The translations under genes and the position numbers were made by a program. From Drosophila persimilis (lineage: Eukaryota > Arthropoda > Insecta > Diptera > Drosophilidae), in NCBI RefSeq assembly GCF_003286085.1, contig NW_020825332.1:1607001-1671000 (forward strand): a stretch of DNA of 64,000 bases. Reading direction: 5' to 3'. The notes under the pieces were generated by a model, which worked only from the letters and a program-made list of their open reading frames with translations, did no database searches and was not told the DNA's origin. Each line of letters begins with the position of its first letter. The stretch's first letter is position 1. Shown piece by piece: positions 47,771 through 61,597 of the stretch.

Positions 47771-50246
47771 TCGTTTAGTTCTAACATTATTTTGTATTAG
47801 ATTTTGTATTTATTTAAAATCCCGACAACTCCGCCATTTCTAAATAAAACCAGCAAGCTTTTTTAGTTATTACATATTTTTCCATTTTATTATTTATTAT
47901 CATTATTAATTGTATTTTTATTATTATGCATTACACACCAAACCGACTTAACGGACACATTTCTATCATCATTTTACATCAACTAAATTCTTCAGTTTTT
48001 AATCATACTCGCATATTCGCATCGGGAACTCTTCTCGTTTATCCATTATGCAAAATATACGATAATTTCGACCTGTTGTTCGACTATATTTATCCATCCG
48101 CCCGTCCTTTGTTACGTGTTGTATATAATATTATGATGCAATTTCTGCGGGACGTAGACGGGGTTGCAGGCGGCACGCCTACCCAGGCAGAGGCTGAACG
48201 ATTTTGAAAATCTTTCAATTTGATTGCCGCTGTATTTTGTATAAAAAAAAATTTTGTGAAATTTTAGTTCTTGTTTGATGCCTTGCGTGCCACCTGTACC
48301 AACGCCTGCCACCTGCCGTTGTTGCTGCAGTTGCTATTACAATATTGTATTATTATGCAATTGATTTTGCGTTAATTCTACAGTTTATGTCAAGTTTATA
48401 TACAAAAAAATTCATCAACTACTCTAAACAATTTCAGTTTTGCCTTTGAATTATAACAATAGATTAATTACTCGTAAATTATCTGCAATGATTCCGTTGT
48501 GGTTGTGGTTTTTACGTTGAATGCCATTTCATACAATGATTGGTTGTCGGTTGTTCCTTTTTTCTTTTTCTTTATCTGGTTTTTGTTCTTGTTCTTGATT
48601 TTGTTGTCGTTTGTGAAATGCCTCGAGTTCTTTACAAATACATATATGTATACTTTCAATACGAAATGCTAAACTTTGGTTTTATGCTACAGAATGTGCA
48701 CACAATGGCCAACACAATATATATGATAGATACTATATCCATAGACGGTAGTCGGTAAACTAAAAAAAAAATTACAACAAAAATTCAAATAAATTAGATC
48801 AAGTGCATCCTCAATTCAAGTGCATCATCCGTCTCTGTGTGAGCGTGTGTATGTGTGTAATTGTGTAGCTAAGTGATTGATTGATTGATTGATAGATACC
48901 GATATCGATATCGTAACGCTATCGTCTGATATTTTGCAAATTTTTGAAACCCTTGAGATAGCAGTTTATCCATATGGCTATTGATCGATCGGTTTGCTGC
49001 ACACGCAAGGAACAGCGGGTTCTGGAGAGAGACAGAGAGAGAGAGGAACTAAATGCGGGCCAGCTCTGCAGGATATGCAGGATCTATGCTACATGGACAG
49101 TGCCCAATTGTTGTGTTTTTTGTTGGTGTTGGTGTTGGTGTGTGGGTTTGTGTGTGTTTGCCTTGTGCTTAAATATACAAAAACGAAAAGTAAATATTCA
49201 ATAATTTTGGCATAAACTTAAATGTACTATAAACATTCATTGGTTTAATCGCTAGCAACGAATCTGAAATGCATTTTTTTGTTTTCCATTTTAATGATCT
49301 GTACAAAATGCAATTTTTCATAGCCTCTCAACTACTCGGAGGAAGCAGCAAAATAGTATTCATATTTGTTGTCTGGTTTGATAGATAAGATCTGGTTGAC
49401 ATGGAAGTAGGAGACGGGGCGGGGACCGCCTTATAAGTAAATGCCATCATTGGAGTTTCATCATTTAGCAACAATTTGAAAATACACAAGTGTCGTGATT
49501 GATTGATTGATTGATTGAGTTAAATAATACTTGGCTTAGTCGATATAAAGTCGCGTGTACACATGGAAAGTAGAGGGAAAAACTATTCAGCAGAGGGCGG
49601 ATTAGGAGTAGGAGTAGTTCCAAAGAGTTTGAGTTGTAGATTGGTTTGTTTTCTCTATACATAAAATGCACCTAAGGACCGTTTAAAGTAGCATTAGCGT
49701 TAAATCGTTAGAGGCTCTATTCGATTAGAAATTCTTCAATTTTCTTCGGCCCTATTCTGCTTCTGCTTCTGCTTCCGCTTCCGCTTCTGCTTCCGCTTCT
49801 TGTTAAGCTTACAAAACTAGTTAAATACTTGCTATTTCCATAGTACATACATTTAGGTATATAAATTATAAAATAGTTTTGCGTGTAAAATATAAAATTT
49901 TGTGGTTTTCTTTTTTTTGTTTTGTTTTTGTTTTTCTTTTTCTTTGTTTGCTGTTGGTTTTTTCAAATGTTGTTGAATACGCTTAAACACATACATTTAG
50001 AGTAGAGTTCATGTAGATGCATATCTGCTGCTGCTGCTGCGGCTGCTGCTGCGGCTGCTGCTGCTGCGGCTGCTGGTTGGTATGCAACGATGCCATTTTA
50101 AAAAGTCTTACGAATTATAGTAAATATGCATATAAATGTATAATATATGTATAACTTTATGTACTATATATGTGTTGTATGTTTGCGTGTGTATGTGAAG
50201 GGTCAGTGTGTGTGTGTGTGACTCCTGGGACTTGCTGGGACTCCTC
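47771..50246 (-). other. probable 3' UTR of Src64B
   Basis: AT-rich, non-coding on both strands. On the minus strand it continues from the Src64B stop codon at 50247 to a cluster of AATAAA signals at 47886-47922, giving a 3' UTR of up to about 2.3 kb. It contains a GCTTCTGCTTCC repeat (about 49757-49800), a CTG/GGCTGC run (about 50028-50075), TGAT repeats (about 48875-48893 and 49496-49518) and a GT tract (about 50200-50221). Confidence 0.45.
47886..47922 (-). terminator. cluster of minus-strand poly(A) signals, likely Src64B
   Basis: Plus-strand TTTATT at 47886-47891, 47893-47898 and 47917-47922 reads as AATAAA on the minus strand. Scanning down from the Src64B stop codon, these are the first canonical hexamers I found. 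Confidence 0.45.
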
Positions 50247-53200
50247 TTAGTCTTGCACCTCTCGATACGGCACCTCGGACGTGACCGAGAACGACTCAAA
50301 GTAATGATTCAAGAACTCAAAGGTCGGCCGCTTCTCGGGCACCGCATCCCAGCACTGCAGCAGCAGCTGGTAGATGTTGTCGGGGAAGTAGTGATTGGTA
50401 GGCTTTGGCATGCGGAAGCCGCGCTCGATATTCTCGATCACCTCGCGACTATGCATGCCCGGATAGGGCACCTGTCCGTACGTGAACAGCTCCATCAGCA
50501 GTATGCCGTACGACCAGACATCCGACTTGATCGAGAACTTGCCGTAGATGATGGCTTCGGGCGCCGTCCACTTGACTGGGAAGCGGGAGCCCTGCTTGGG
50601 ACAGTACTCGTCATCGGCTATGACACGCGCCAGTCCGAAATCACAAATCTTCGCCACATTATTCTCGCCAATGAGAACATTGCGGGCCGCCAAGTCGCGG
50701 TGGATGAGCAGCTTGGACTCCAGATACTCCATGCCGCTGGCCACCTGGGTGGCTATATAGATGAGATCCTCAAAATGCAAGTAGCGGCCATCGCCCTCGC
50801 GTAGAAAGTCAAGAAGACTGCCCTTGGACATGTACTCCTGCACAATGTAGATGGGCTCCTCCTGCAACGTGGTTCAAGTGTTAGAAAGATGTTTTGATGG
50901 GGAAAGGGAGTTCGAAAGGAGTTCTAACCTGTGAGCAGACCGCGTAGAGTGCCACCAGGCGATTGTGCCGAAACTTCTTCATGATGGCCGCTTCTTGGAG
51001 GAAGGCAGCCGTGGACATGGTCCCCTCGCGCAGCGTCTTGACCGCCACATCGATGCTGTTGCGCCACTTGCCGTAGAAGACCTCACCAAAGTTGCCGCGT
51101 CCCAGTTTCCGAAGTAGCTGAATCTCCGATCGGGGTATCTCGTACTTATCACGCAGCTCTGGTCCCAGATCCCACATCTGTGGCTGGGGCTTGGGGCAGG
51201 GACGCGACAGTATGTGGCACAGGCCGAGGGCATTTTCTTCTCAAGAAAGGAACACACACAATCATTAGTGATGTGCACTCTTAAGAGCGATAAGAGATCT
51301 CAATACTCACTGCTGTACGCCATGACCAGAGCCTGGAGCGAGGGAAACGTCTGATTGGTGGCTATGTAGTAGCCGCCATTGTCCAGCGGCTTGATACGAT
51401 AGTGCTTCACGTGGTAGCCGCGTCCATCCTCCCAGTCCTTCACCGACAACGAGTAGCCATTGGGATTGTGTTCCGAGGGGCGGACAAGGAAGGTGCCACG
51501 CGGATTCTCCTCCGCCAGCAGCAGCTTGTCCGCCTCCTTGCGCAGCACGTTCTCAAAGAACCAGCTACAGGGGAAAAGAGGAGCACGATTAGAGAAGGAT
51601 TCTTCAGGAGGGCTTTTCACTTCGATGCTTACTCTTCACTGTTGACGCTGCGCTCCTCGGCCACAAAGTTCAGCGGGATGAGTCCCTCCTGGCGCGTACT
51701 CAAATTGACGACGCGCCACCAATCGGATTCGGTGTCGTCGATGACCTCCATGCGGTCGCCCTTCATGAAGCTCAGGTCGGATTCATCGCGGGACTTGTAG
51801 TCGTAGAGCGCCACCACAACGCGCTTGAGGACGACACCAGGAACGCCGGCTGTGGGCAGGGAAAGGAGACAGAGACGGAGACGGAGAGAGAGAGAGAGAG
51901 AGACAGAGAGTGGAGCGAGAGTTAGTGGCAATTTTCTGGTGTCTGGCTGGCGTCGGGGTCTGTAAATTTGATTTGCAGCCGTAAAATTGCAATTTATGGC
52001 AACAAATTGGGAAATTTCATGTTACGCTTTTTTCTCTTATTTTTTTTTTTGTGCCCTGCCACGACCGAACCTGTCGCAGCCCATCAAAAGTTAATTAGAA
52101 TTTAATGAGTTCAAGTAGGGGTTCGTTTTGGGTGGCAGACAGGGTGCCAAATGCAAATTGGATAGCATACTTTCTGGGGCCAGCGACCAAACCGCCCCCC
52201 CTTGGCGGGATCCTCCACGAAACAAAAACAATCGCATTTTGGTGCTGCCAAGCCGCAATTTTTGGCACTGACTTGCATTTGGCTAATTGATTTAGGCCCC
52301 ACAGCAAGGCGAACGCATAAATAAACTGCAGTCGCAGTGCCCTGCAGACTGTACACGCTCGTACTTTTGTTGCCTTGGCCGCATCGCTGGAGGGGGCCAT
52401 GGGGCCGTCGTCTCCTCCTCGTTCGTATGTGTATTATGTTTTTTCATCCATTCGAATGTTCAATGTTCGTGCTGACAAAGCCAGAGACACAGCGGCACAA
52501 ATCACTGGCCTGGCCAAGCACTCAACCTCTCTCGGCGATTTTGATGGGTTTACACGACCTAAGCGGCTTTAACGGGGCATCGAGCAGCCCCAACCCCAGC
52601 CCCATGCCACGCCAGGGATAGAACTGCTGTCAGAGCTAATCGTTTGCATGCGAGGTCTAAGCGGGAGTGGAGCGCGGGAAAAGCCCCGTGACAGGTCACA
52701 TCAAAATAATATGCCATTCAGAAATAAAACGAATGTGCACTAGTTCTTTGCCCCCCCAAGATGTCAGTGCTGAGAAAAGGATGATTCCCTTTTAGTTCTT
52801 GCAGTTTTCACACAAGTTTTCCGCTTGCTGCAGTAGTCATAAGGTCAGACAGCCTCGTACTACAGTGGTGGCAAGGAAGGATCGGAGTTTTCCATATTAT
52901 ACGTACACAATGTCGTCATATTTTATGCAATATCCCACGCCGCAGTGGCGAAATTAATTCAACCCCCCATCCAAATATCGCCGCCACCACATCATATCGT
53001 TCCGTAACCCCTTCGTGGCGGTGGCACGCACCCTAGAAGGTGGTCAAGGTTAACGACTGTCATCGTATTACCCGTGCAAATATGGGAATTGCGTTGCTTA
53101 CTCCGGCATGCCACCAGCCACCTGCCACAAATGAGTTTCCTTGGGGGGCCTCCAGGGAGTCAGGAAGTGGCAGAGGGAGACTGACTCTAATTATGGCTGT

Positions 53201-53739
53201 TGCAAGTAGGTTGCTGTTGCTTCGTTTCGCTGCCAGCACATTACGAATAAATATGTATACAAGCCCAAGGCCGCCAAAGGTTAAAGCCAATCTCTGTGGC
53301 AGGCAAAAAGTCAAATTGCTAATTAAAAGCAGAAATTACCGCTGCCATCGCCCAACATCCCCCAACATCCCCCGACCCCAACCGTGTAACCCCATCGGGG
53401 AATTAGACCCCAAACTAATTACGAATGCATGATAATACGAATATTAGATCGGGAAAAGGTCTCGCCCGTCCACTCACTTGGTGTGGTGCGGGTCCTGATG
53501 ATGTCAACGCCGGCCTTGCCGCCAATTTTCAGTGGCCCGCGATGGTTGGGATCCGGGGTGTAGCGCGAGTCCAGGGAGCCGCCGTTGTTGTGCTTCTGGA
53601 CAAGGCCGCCGGCGCCAACGCCACTGCCGCTGTTGATGTGCGTCTGGCCGAAGGTGTAGTCGGACTTCTTGTACCCGCCCGTGGGATAGGCCAGAGCCAG
53701 CTCCTGATCCTGGCGCTTGCTGCAGCAATGGTTGCCCAT
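50247..53739 (-). CDS. Src64B: Src64B non-receptor tyrosine kinase
   Basis: Five coding exons on the minus strand: 53739-53478, 51849-51633, 51564-51311, 51236-50929 and 50861-50247. Phases join cleanly to 551 aa, against 552 recalled for D. melanogaster. MGNHCCSKRQ gives Gly 2 for myristoylation and Cys 5 and 6 for palmitoylation. After a unique region come SH3 (about 94-150, ALYDYKSRDESDLSF), SH2 (from Trp 161; GTFLVRPSE) and the kinase domain: LGRGNFGEV 289-297, Lys 311, HRDLAARN 401-408, DFG 421-423, activation Tyr 433 in DDEYCPKQG and a tail Tyr 546 in VPYREVQD. Position 355, the Src gatekeeper, is Gln instead of Thr. Known role in flies: membrane-anchored Src kinase for ovarian ring canal growth, actin control and signalling with Btk29A (Tec29). 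The final stop is TAA at 50249-50247. The gene converges with the stomatin gene. No damage is seen. Confidence 0.97.
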
Positions 53740-54374
53740 GATGATGGCGATGCAAGTGGATGTCAGATGTCGGATGTGGGTGTGGATGTGATTCCTGTTC
53801 CCAACTTTTGAGCCTGTTACTGGTACGATTCTCAGTGTTGCTGTCTCTCTCGGTTTCGTGGTGTATTCTCAGCCTTCAGCCTTCAGCTTTTCAGATTGAA
53901 CAACACATATTTGGCATTTACGGGTCTGGTGTTGTTGTTGGTGTTGCTGTTGGTGTTGCTGTTGTTCTTAACAATAATTAAAAGCTGGTTGCTGCCGTGT
54001 GTGCTGCTGCTGTGTGGGTGTTTACTTTAGTAGTGGTTTAAACTATCAGTCAAGTGGGTGTTCCCGGGGGCCTCTCTGCAGGTGCCACAAGGTTCGCATC
54101 AAAAGTTGCAGTTGGAGGGCATTGCCTTGAGTGTGTGTGGATTTTCGCAGGATCGCAGGATTTCGGGACTGCAGCAGGGGTTCTGTCTATTCGCTGTGTG
54201 TGTCGCTATCTGAGTGTCCGGTCCGCAAAAACGCATCTCGGGTAGATACAAAAATGTTGTTGCTCTCCGCCTACTGCCGCTGCAGCTCCTCGTCGGACAT
54301 CTGCTGCTGTTGCTGCTCCTGCTGCTCGTTAGTCCTTGCGGTTTGCGACAGCGACTGTCTGCACATTGCTGCAC
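53740..54374 (-). other. probable Src64B 5' UTR portion of the first coding exon
   Basis: On the minus strand CACTTTGCAG|GTGCAG places a good 3' splice site with the exon beginning at 54374, so this stretch plus the first coding part could be one exon with an upstream non-coding exon to the right. It holds GTT/GTTGGTGTTGCT repeats (about 53930-53968) and CTG triplets (about 54000-54012, 54301-54330). No transcript start could be fixed. Confidence 0.4.
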
Positions 54375-57300
54375 CTGCAAAGTGAAGTTAAACAAAACCA
54401 AGAGCCAAAATTAGTTGACGTTAATAAATATTCATTAAATGTGCATTTGCCAGACAAAGGACTCTCTCCCTCCCTCCCTACCGCTGGCACTTGCCAGTCG
54501 CCAGTCACTGACCCATGTCCATTCAGCCAGACCAGCCGCAGCCGCAGCCGCAGTGGCAGTGGCAGTGGAGGAGTCTTGCAATTGTCCTGCATCCGGCGCT
54601 GTCTAAACGTTTTTGGCACATTATTGCACTTGACTTGGTCCCAGAGGACATCCATCGCAGGGCAACTCTCCCCCGCCCACCCCTGGACCCCTGTAAGCTG
54701 CTGCCAGCGCATTGGAATAGAGATGCCAAGCGATTTTTGGAACACTTTAACATTTAAAATAATACTGATTCATTTTTATGCGTTAATCTACAGATTACTG
54801 GTTTTTACTGTTCATTCTGCAGCCCTGGGACCGATCGTTGCCGCCTGCAGCCCTGAAGCGTGCGTGCAAGTGGGACAGCAAGTACACTTTTAGCGAAGAA
54901 AAGGAAGAGCGGAGAGCGGAGAGAGAATAAAGTTGATCCAAATTTAAAGAGAGCCCAGCAATTGGTTGCAGAAATCACAGCTATCACCGGTTGTTCGGCT
55001 CGGCTCTGCTCGGCTGGGCTCAGCTCGGCTCTACGCGGCTCGGCTCTCATCAGCCAGAAGGCAACAACAGTTGCAGACCAGCAGCAGCGGCTCGCTCTCG
55101 ACGATCCCACAATAGCCACAAAACAGCAAATGCACCAGCAGGCAGGCAGGCAGGCAGCCAGGCAGCCAGGCAGCAGACAACAACAACTGCAGTTGGAAAT
55201 GCTGCCAGCTGGAGAGGCGGCTCAGGCAGGCATGGCACTGTCCTCTCCCTCTCCACTCCTCCTCCTCCTCCGCTTCGCATTGCTTTTGTCTATTGACTGA
55301 AGCCTGGCAGGCATCTGTTTATTGTTCAATTGGATAATTATGGTCTCCAATGGGCGGAGTGTGGAGTGCAGAGTGTGGAGACTGCAGTGGAGAGCAGATG
55401 AGAGATACGAGAGCGGGATAGAGCTGAAGAGAGGAGTGCGGCGGGCGGCGTGTGGCGTGTGGCGTGTGGCGTGTGGCGAGGCCAAGGTTGAGCCACACAA
55501 CCACAAAGTAGCAGAGGAGTGCGATTATAGCTGTACATCTCTTTCCCACTCATCGGACTGGACAACACTCCCCGGGCAATTTCGATTGTTGTTGCTTCTG
55601 ATGCAGTTTCACATTTTAATTGTTATTGTTGCGCATTTGTTGTGTGTCTGTCGGTCGCTTGGTCTCTGTGTGTGTGTGTGCAGCTGCCATGAAATTGTCC
55701 CTCTGCTGCTGGCAGTTGCGACAGCGGGGAAGGATGCATTTTGTGGCATTAGCTAATATCCAGTCATTGTGTCGCTCCGCATGGCAGGGCATCAATTATT
55801 AAAGCCATGCTTTAGCCAGAGACTCAAGTGGGGCTCAAACAACTGTCATTCCGAAAGCCGAACGCAACGAGAATGGCCAAGAAAAGCCATAAAATGCCAA
55901 TCGAAATGAAAATGGTAGGAAAGTGCTGTTTGCTGACGAGGCAGTGCCGGTGGCACGGCCAGTGAAGAGCGGCAACAGTGCCCCCGGGCTGGGGCTGGGG
56001 GACGGACCACTTTGTCTTGAGATACCCGTATGACATTTACTAAAAGCAGTTCACAGCCCAAGGGACAAGCAGTGGGTGGATCCCGTATGACATTTACTGA
56101 AAATACTACCACAAGCAGTTCTGCAAAAAACAGAGACAAGCAGGGACTTTATTTTAGAAGTGTCTTTGTCGGTCATTCTACAACAAACATTTCACCGAAC
56201 ATTTGATAGGATTCATCTGCAAATCAGTCACGAAGTTCATCGCCCAACCACAGGCAGGGCTTGATTGTGGTTAAGCAGTTCACTGCTTAGCATTGATACA
56301 CGTAAATGTCCTGCCCTTAAGCAGAACGGGACTAATGTCCTGTCGCGACGTCTGCCCTTATTGTCCTGTCTCTCTCGCTCGCTCACAACTTGATAAACAC
56401 AACGTGCAACGCTTTAAAATCCACCGTAACAACAACAGCAATAAAAGTTTTGTATGGATTTGCACATAAAAAAGTCAAAGTTTATTTTTTCGGCGAGTTC
56501 ATGAACCCAGCCACAACAACACCGAGAAAAGTTTCACGGAGGTCAAGCAACCTTCTCCACGGCGAACCGAACGTCAGGCAGACAAACAGACGGACAGACA
56601 GAGAGGTACCGAATGGAGAGCAGCCAAAAAGAGAAGCTGTACTGTTTGTTGGGAAATTCTATATCATTATATCTTTATGGTACTCGGTACTGGTGCTTGG
56701 ACTCGTTTAAACATAAAATGTCACTGACTGGATTACAGAGAAGAAGAGCACTAATAATAGATAGTCTTTTGAGAGCATTAAGCCCTGCTTGTTGATAGTG
56801 TCGTGTCCACTGCTTGGGAACTCGTGCAATCAACTGCTTGCCACAATTTTCACAACTAATGTCCACTCATTACAAAGAATGGAAGCTGGAAAGTTGTATA
56901 CATCTCACAGGGGGATGTCTGGGAATCAGCCTCGAGTAGTGTTTAGACAGTATCGACTGCTTGTTGGAGTCTTTTAACTGCTTTGGGCCGACGCTAAACT
57001 GCTTGTCGCAGTTTAGATCCCTGCAAAGCAGCTCTAAAGGGTATTCACAGTACGCTCTCCTCTGGCCCTAATCCCAGCTCTTGAGTAATGTTCTTGGGGA
57101 TTACCGCTTGGCAGCTGTTTTGTTACTTTGCTACGCCCCCTCCTCCGTGGGACGAGCCCTGGTCACCTGCGCCGTCCACAGTCTCTGCCAATGGCCGACA
57201 GGTGGCGCAGTGTGCCTAGAGAGCGATTTATAACCCTTCCACTCACCCACTCACACACACGCGCACAGAAAATGTAGCGTATCAAAAGCTCAATTTAAAT

Positions 57301-60300
57301 GGAGGATGACGTGTGGGACGGGACGGGAGAGACACACCAAAAATACGATACGAATATTTCATAGTTGATGTGTGGCGTGAATGGAGAAGGGGTGAAGGGG
57401 TGAGGGGGAGAGGGGAGGTAGTAGTAACAGTAAAACGTTGCTGCCAGTGTTAGCAATTCTCGGATTCTCTCTCCTGCTGACAGGCAAGCGGTACATTGAG
57501 AGGGTTTATCGCTGTGTGTTTTGTGTGTGTGTGTGTGTGTGACAGATATGGTTCATATTCGAATGTCTCTGTGTGTGTGTGTAACATGAAATTGTAATTT
57601 TCTATTTCACTTTTTGTCCGTGTGTGGGTGTGTGTGTGTAGATGGATTGTTGTTATTCTAGGCTATAGTTATGGCTGTTGTTGTTGTTGTTGTTTTGGCA
57701 CACACAAGCAATGAATTTCCATTGTTGAAGTTGACAAAACGAAATGAATACCTAATTGGAAATTGTGGCTTTGAATGCGCCTGAAGGACGACAACAACCG
57801 AGCGACGAGCGACAAGAGACGAGCGTCGAGCACCCCTCGAATATTATGAAAGCGGGGGTGTGGGAATTTATCTTACCAGATAACTAAAGATGCAAATCCA
57901 ACAAAGAATAATACGACATAATAAATTGAAATCAACAGCAGAGAGAGCGAGAGAGAGAGAGACAAAATGTCCAATCAAAACAAACTTTTTCGTTCATTTC
58001 ACTATCCCCCCCACAGCAGCACACACACACATTTTAAACAACACCCTCTTTCCCTCTGTCCCTCTCTCTCCCTCTGTCCCCACTTGGCATATGAACTACT
58101 TTTGGCAGATTAACAGACAGTCGTCGTCGTCGTCGTAGTCGTCGTCTGTCCCTAAATAGTTTTGGCCAAAGCCTTCTTCCACCCGAATAAAATCAAATTT
58201 TATGCTAAAGAATGTGATTCCCCCAGGGGGCTCCACCGCATCTCCCTCTCCCACCCCCTCTCCCACTGGGCAACCGCATGTCAAGGCAAATCCTCGAGGA
58301 CATAAAGGCATTAACTGTAAATGCCGTAATGCCGTCATTTCCTGATGACAGGGACCCTCCCCCGCCCCCCACCGCAAGGGTCCCCCCACACAGATACAAA
58401 ATGATATGAAAATGTAGAACGTTGAACGCTGAACGTCTTTGGCAGTCCATTGGGTGGGATTCCGTGGAGGGGTCTTCTTTGGGGAGGTTCTGTTCTAGAA
58501 ATGGTTCTGTTTCGCCCACATTTTTTTATTGCGCCTCCATTATTATTATACTGTGGGGGGGGATCCCCCGCAGGCCCCCCAGACGTCGTCAGCTGTAGCC
58601 ACATTGTTGCCTCCTTAAAAAGTCAATTTGTGTGTGACGTCTGCTTTGTCGTCCTGTTGCCGTGCGGCACCCACTGCCCTGCTCCCCTCCCCACTCCCCA
58701 CTCTTCATTCTCCACTTTCCCATTGTCTTGGCTGTGCGTTCAACCCGCAGTGACACAGTCGTTCACCTTTAAGCCTCACGTGCTATCGATTAGGCCGCAA
58801 ACAGAAAGAGACACGGATAAACACGGCCAGGAACTACGGCCACAGACAGACAGACAGACAGACAGACAGAAAGACAGAAAAAGCTACAACAACGGACATC
58901 TGTTGGTGCGGAAATAATAAGTGTGTGCCAATGTGCGTATACTTCTCTCTTGACTGTAATGAAAACCACTCGGAACACTGGCTGGTTCGTGGCTCGACCC
59001 TCAGATACCCGGTAATTGGTTGCTCAATGGCCATACATCCTTCCAATACACCCTTCTACACCCCCCTCCAAGTACAGGGTATTAAACACACAATAAATTC
59101 TCAATTTATTTATGCCCCAATGGCAGCTTCTGCTCTCAAAGAAGGCCCCCCACATCCCCCCACCGCCCCTCCCGGCACTCGTGTGGACGCTGACATGACA
59201 AGCAGCTCTTTGAATTGAATTTGTTGCATAAAACATTGCAATCCTTGCTTAAATATTCCACGGAGATGAATAAAAGTGCAATAAATAAATGAACACATAA
59301 ATACATCAAATATATTTATTTGCACAGGTTCTTTTCACAGGTTCTGAAAAAAGTTCTGTTCAAAGCAATGTAAATAAATATATAAATATCAACGGGAAAA
59401 ACTCATAAATTATCCATCAAGGGGCAGACCAAAAAGCAACAAAAAACAAAAAAAAACCAAATAAAAATACATTAAAAATATTAAATTCCTTTTGCAGTTA
59501 AATAATATTTGATGGAATTTATGGGTTTTCAATTGGAAACGTATTTTTTATTGCCAGAGAGAGAGCGAGCGCGAGAGAGCGAGAGAGTGACATTCTTTTG
59601 TATCACATTTAAAATTAAATAATTGCACTTCGAATGGAATTCCAACAGCAGATACAATTGTTACACGAAATGAGCGGAAATTCCGACAAGAAATACCACA
59701 AAATATCATATTCTTGCAACATAATTAGTCGGTGGCAGGAAATTCCATCTGGACGGCGCGCCGCTCCGAATTAATTGACGAGAGCCTCCTTAATGAGATT
59801 AAAAGCCAAGCTAATGTATTCATTCCATATTCCAAATTGAAAGCTGACAGAAGCAGGTGGTGGTAGGAGGGGTGGGGGGAGGGCAGGGGGAGATCTCTGC
59901 CTCAGAGACCATTAAACAAATGAACCAAAAGCAATAATCATAATAGCCGAAAGCAGCCTAGGCAGGCAGCATTGCTGGTGTTCCACCCCCCTTCCTCCCC
60001 TGGTGGTACGAGTATTGACCGACTTCAGGGACAGTTTGACAAAAATCAATCTCCGGGATGGCGTGTGTGGAGCAGCAGCCGCCGCCATATGGAGATTAAA
60101 GCTACTATATATAGGGGAACGTGCAGGGGGGAGTGGCGAGGGGGTAGTTGGGTGCACGAGGAGGGTGTACCGGGGCGTACAATTAAAAAATAGTCACGTA
60201 GTCACACAGCGGGCCAGGGAAAATAATCAAAATATAACCTTTGTACCTGCATGGCATGGCAATTGTTGTGTGCCCTCCGCCCTCCGCCCTCCTGCAGGTG

Positions 60301-61597
60301 GCGGGGACTCCACAGATCTTTCAATGGGGAAAGGCTGTACGCCTTAACTATTCTTCGGACTATTCTTCGTCCTGCTCGAATCGGGCACGGGACTTATAGT
60401 AGGGCATCCCCAATGGCTTGCAAATTTGGGTTGTTTGATGCCCCTGCTGCCATCAAGGGGTTAAGGAATGCCGTTACTCTCCTTCTATCTTCCTCTGCCG
60501 CTCTTTGGTCCAAGGAACGTGACCCAGCGGTGGGGCGAGATTGCTTCTGGTTTTGGGGGCGTGACACGCGTTTGTGACGCACAATTTGACGCCATTCTTT
60601 CGTGCTGTTCCTGCGGTTCCGTTATGAGTACGGAGCACAGAGCACAGAGCACAGAGAGAGGCAGGAAGAGGGGCCAGCAGAGTCAGCTGCCTCGGGGAGG
60701 TGTCGGTGGGACGGGGGGGCCGCCCACAAGGACATGGAAATGCTGCGTGATCAGAGGACATAACACTTGCTGGGCGACTGTGCCGGCGCCGTCGCCGTCG
60801 CCGTCGCCAATGGTGTTGCCACTGATGGTGCCACAGAATCATGATGGAGGATGATGCGCCTGGGTTTGTCAACCTCCGCGGGGAGAATGAACAAGCCAAA
60901 GGCAAACAGCGAAGAGGAGCGGCAGGCAGGCAGGCAGGGGGCGTGTTACAACATCACGAGATGAGCTCATTACTTTAATGGGTTTCCCCCTACCCTCTCC
61001 ACCTCCCCACCCCACCCCACCCACACAGCATTCGCGCCCCCTACCCGCCCTTATGCGGTCGCGAGATGCGTTGTGGCCTGTCAGACAGACAGACAGACAG
61101 ACAGCCAGATATCCTGTGGCTTATTTGAGTTTATTCTAATGAAATATTTGGATTGCCCTCCGTCTGTGTGTGCGTGTGCGTGTGTGTGTGTGTGTGTGGG
61201 TTAAGGGTTATCATTTTTATTTGAAGAGACTGAAAGATAGAGCCAAATGGCAGGGTCAACGGTAAAGCCGAAGCCAAGAAATGTAATTAGCCCGTTAAAC
61301 AAACAATCAAGCAACGCAAAGGAGTCTCTCGCGAAAAAAACGGCACAAGAAACATTAAAAGTAACCCAGAAATCTAATTACCGTGTGAGAGAAACAACAG
61401 CACATGGAGGGACAGAGAGAGAGAGGGAGAGAGAGAGAGAGGGGGGGAGACACCAAAATGGAGGCAAAAGAAAAACAAGGAAGAAGGAAGCAGGAACTAG
61501 AGTCCGTTGCGTGCCCAGGACTACCAGCGGCACACACGCAAAACAAAGAAAAACGAGGGGGAACGTTGTGAGTTGCTGCGGACACCGCAACTCTAAG
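54375..61597. other. non-coding region upstream of Src64B
   Basis: No coding gene recognised. The stretch includes GCTCGGCT repeats (about 54993-55044), GGCA repeats (about 55137-55175), GTGTGGC repeats (about 55446-55480), a CTGCTTG-rich block (56040-57020), GT tracts (about 57510-57540 and 61160-61198), ACAG tracts (about 58845-58870 and 61080-61104) and GA tracts (about 57943-57962, 59556-59586 and 61405-61441). Non-coding first exons and enhancers of Src64B are likely here, but none can be delimited. Confidence 0.4.
56025..57020. repeat. cluster of CTGCTTG / CAAGCAG-type motifs
   Basis: AAGCAG or CTGCTT occurs more than a dozen times in about 1 kb, in both orientations, often as AAGCAGTTC or AACTGCTTG. 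A direct repeat CCGTATGACATTTACT occurs at about 56025-56040 and 56082-56097. The core word is the same as in the hairpin array at 5.05-5.52 kb. No known family. Confidence 0.45.
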
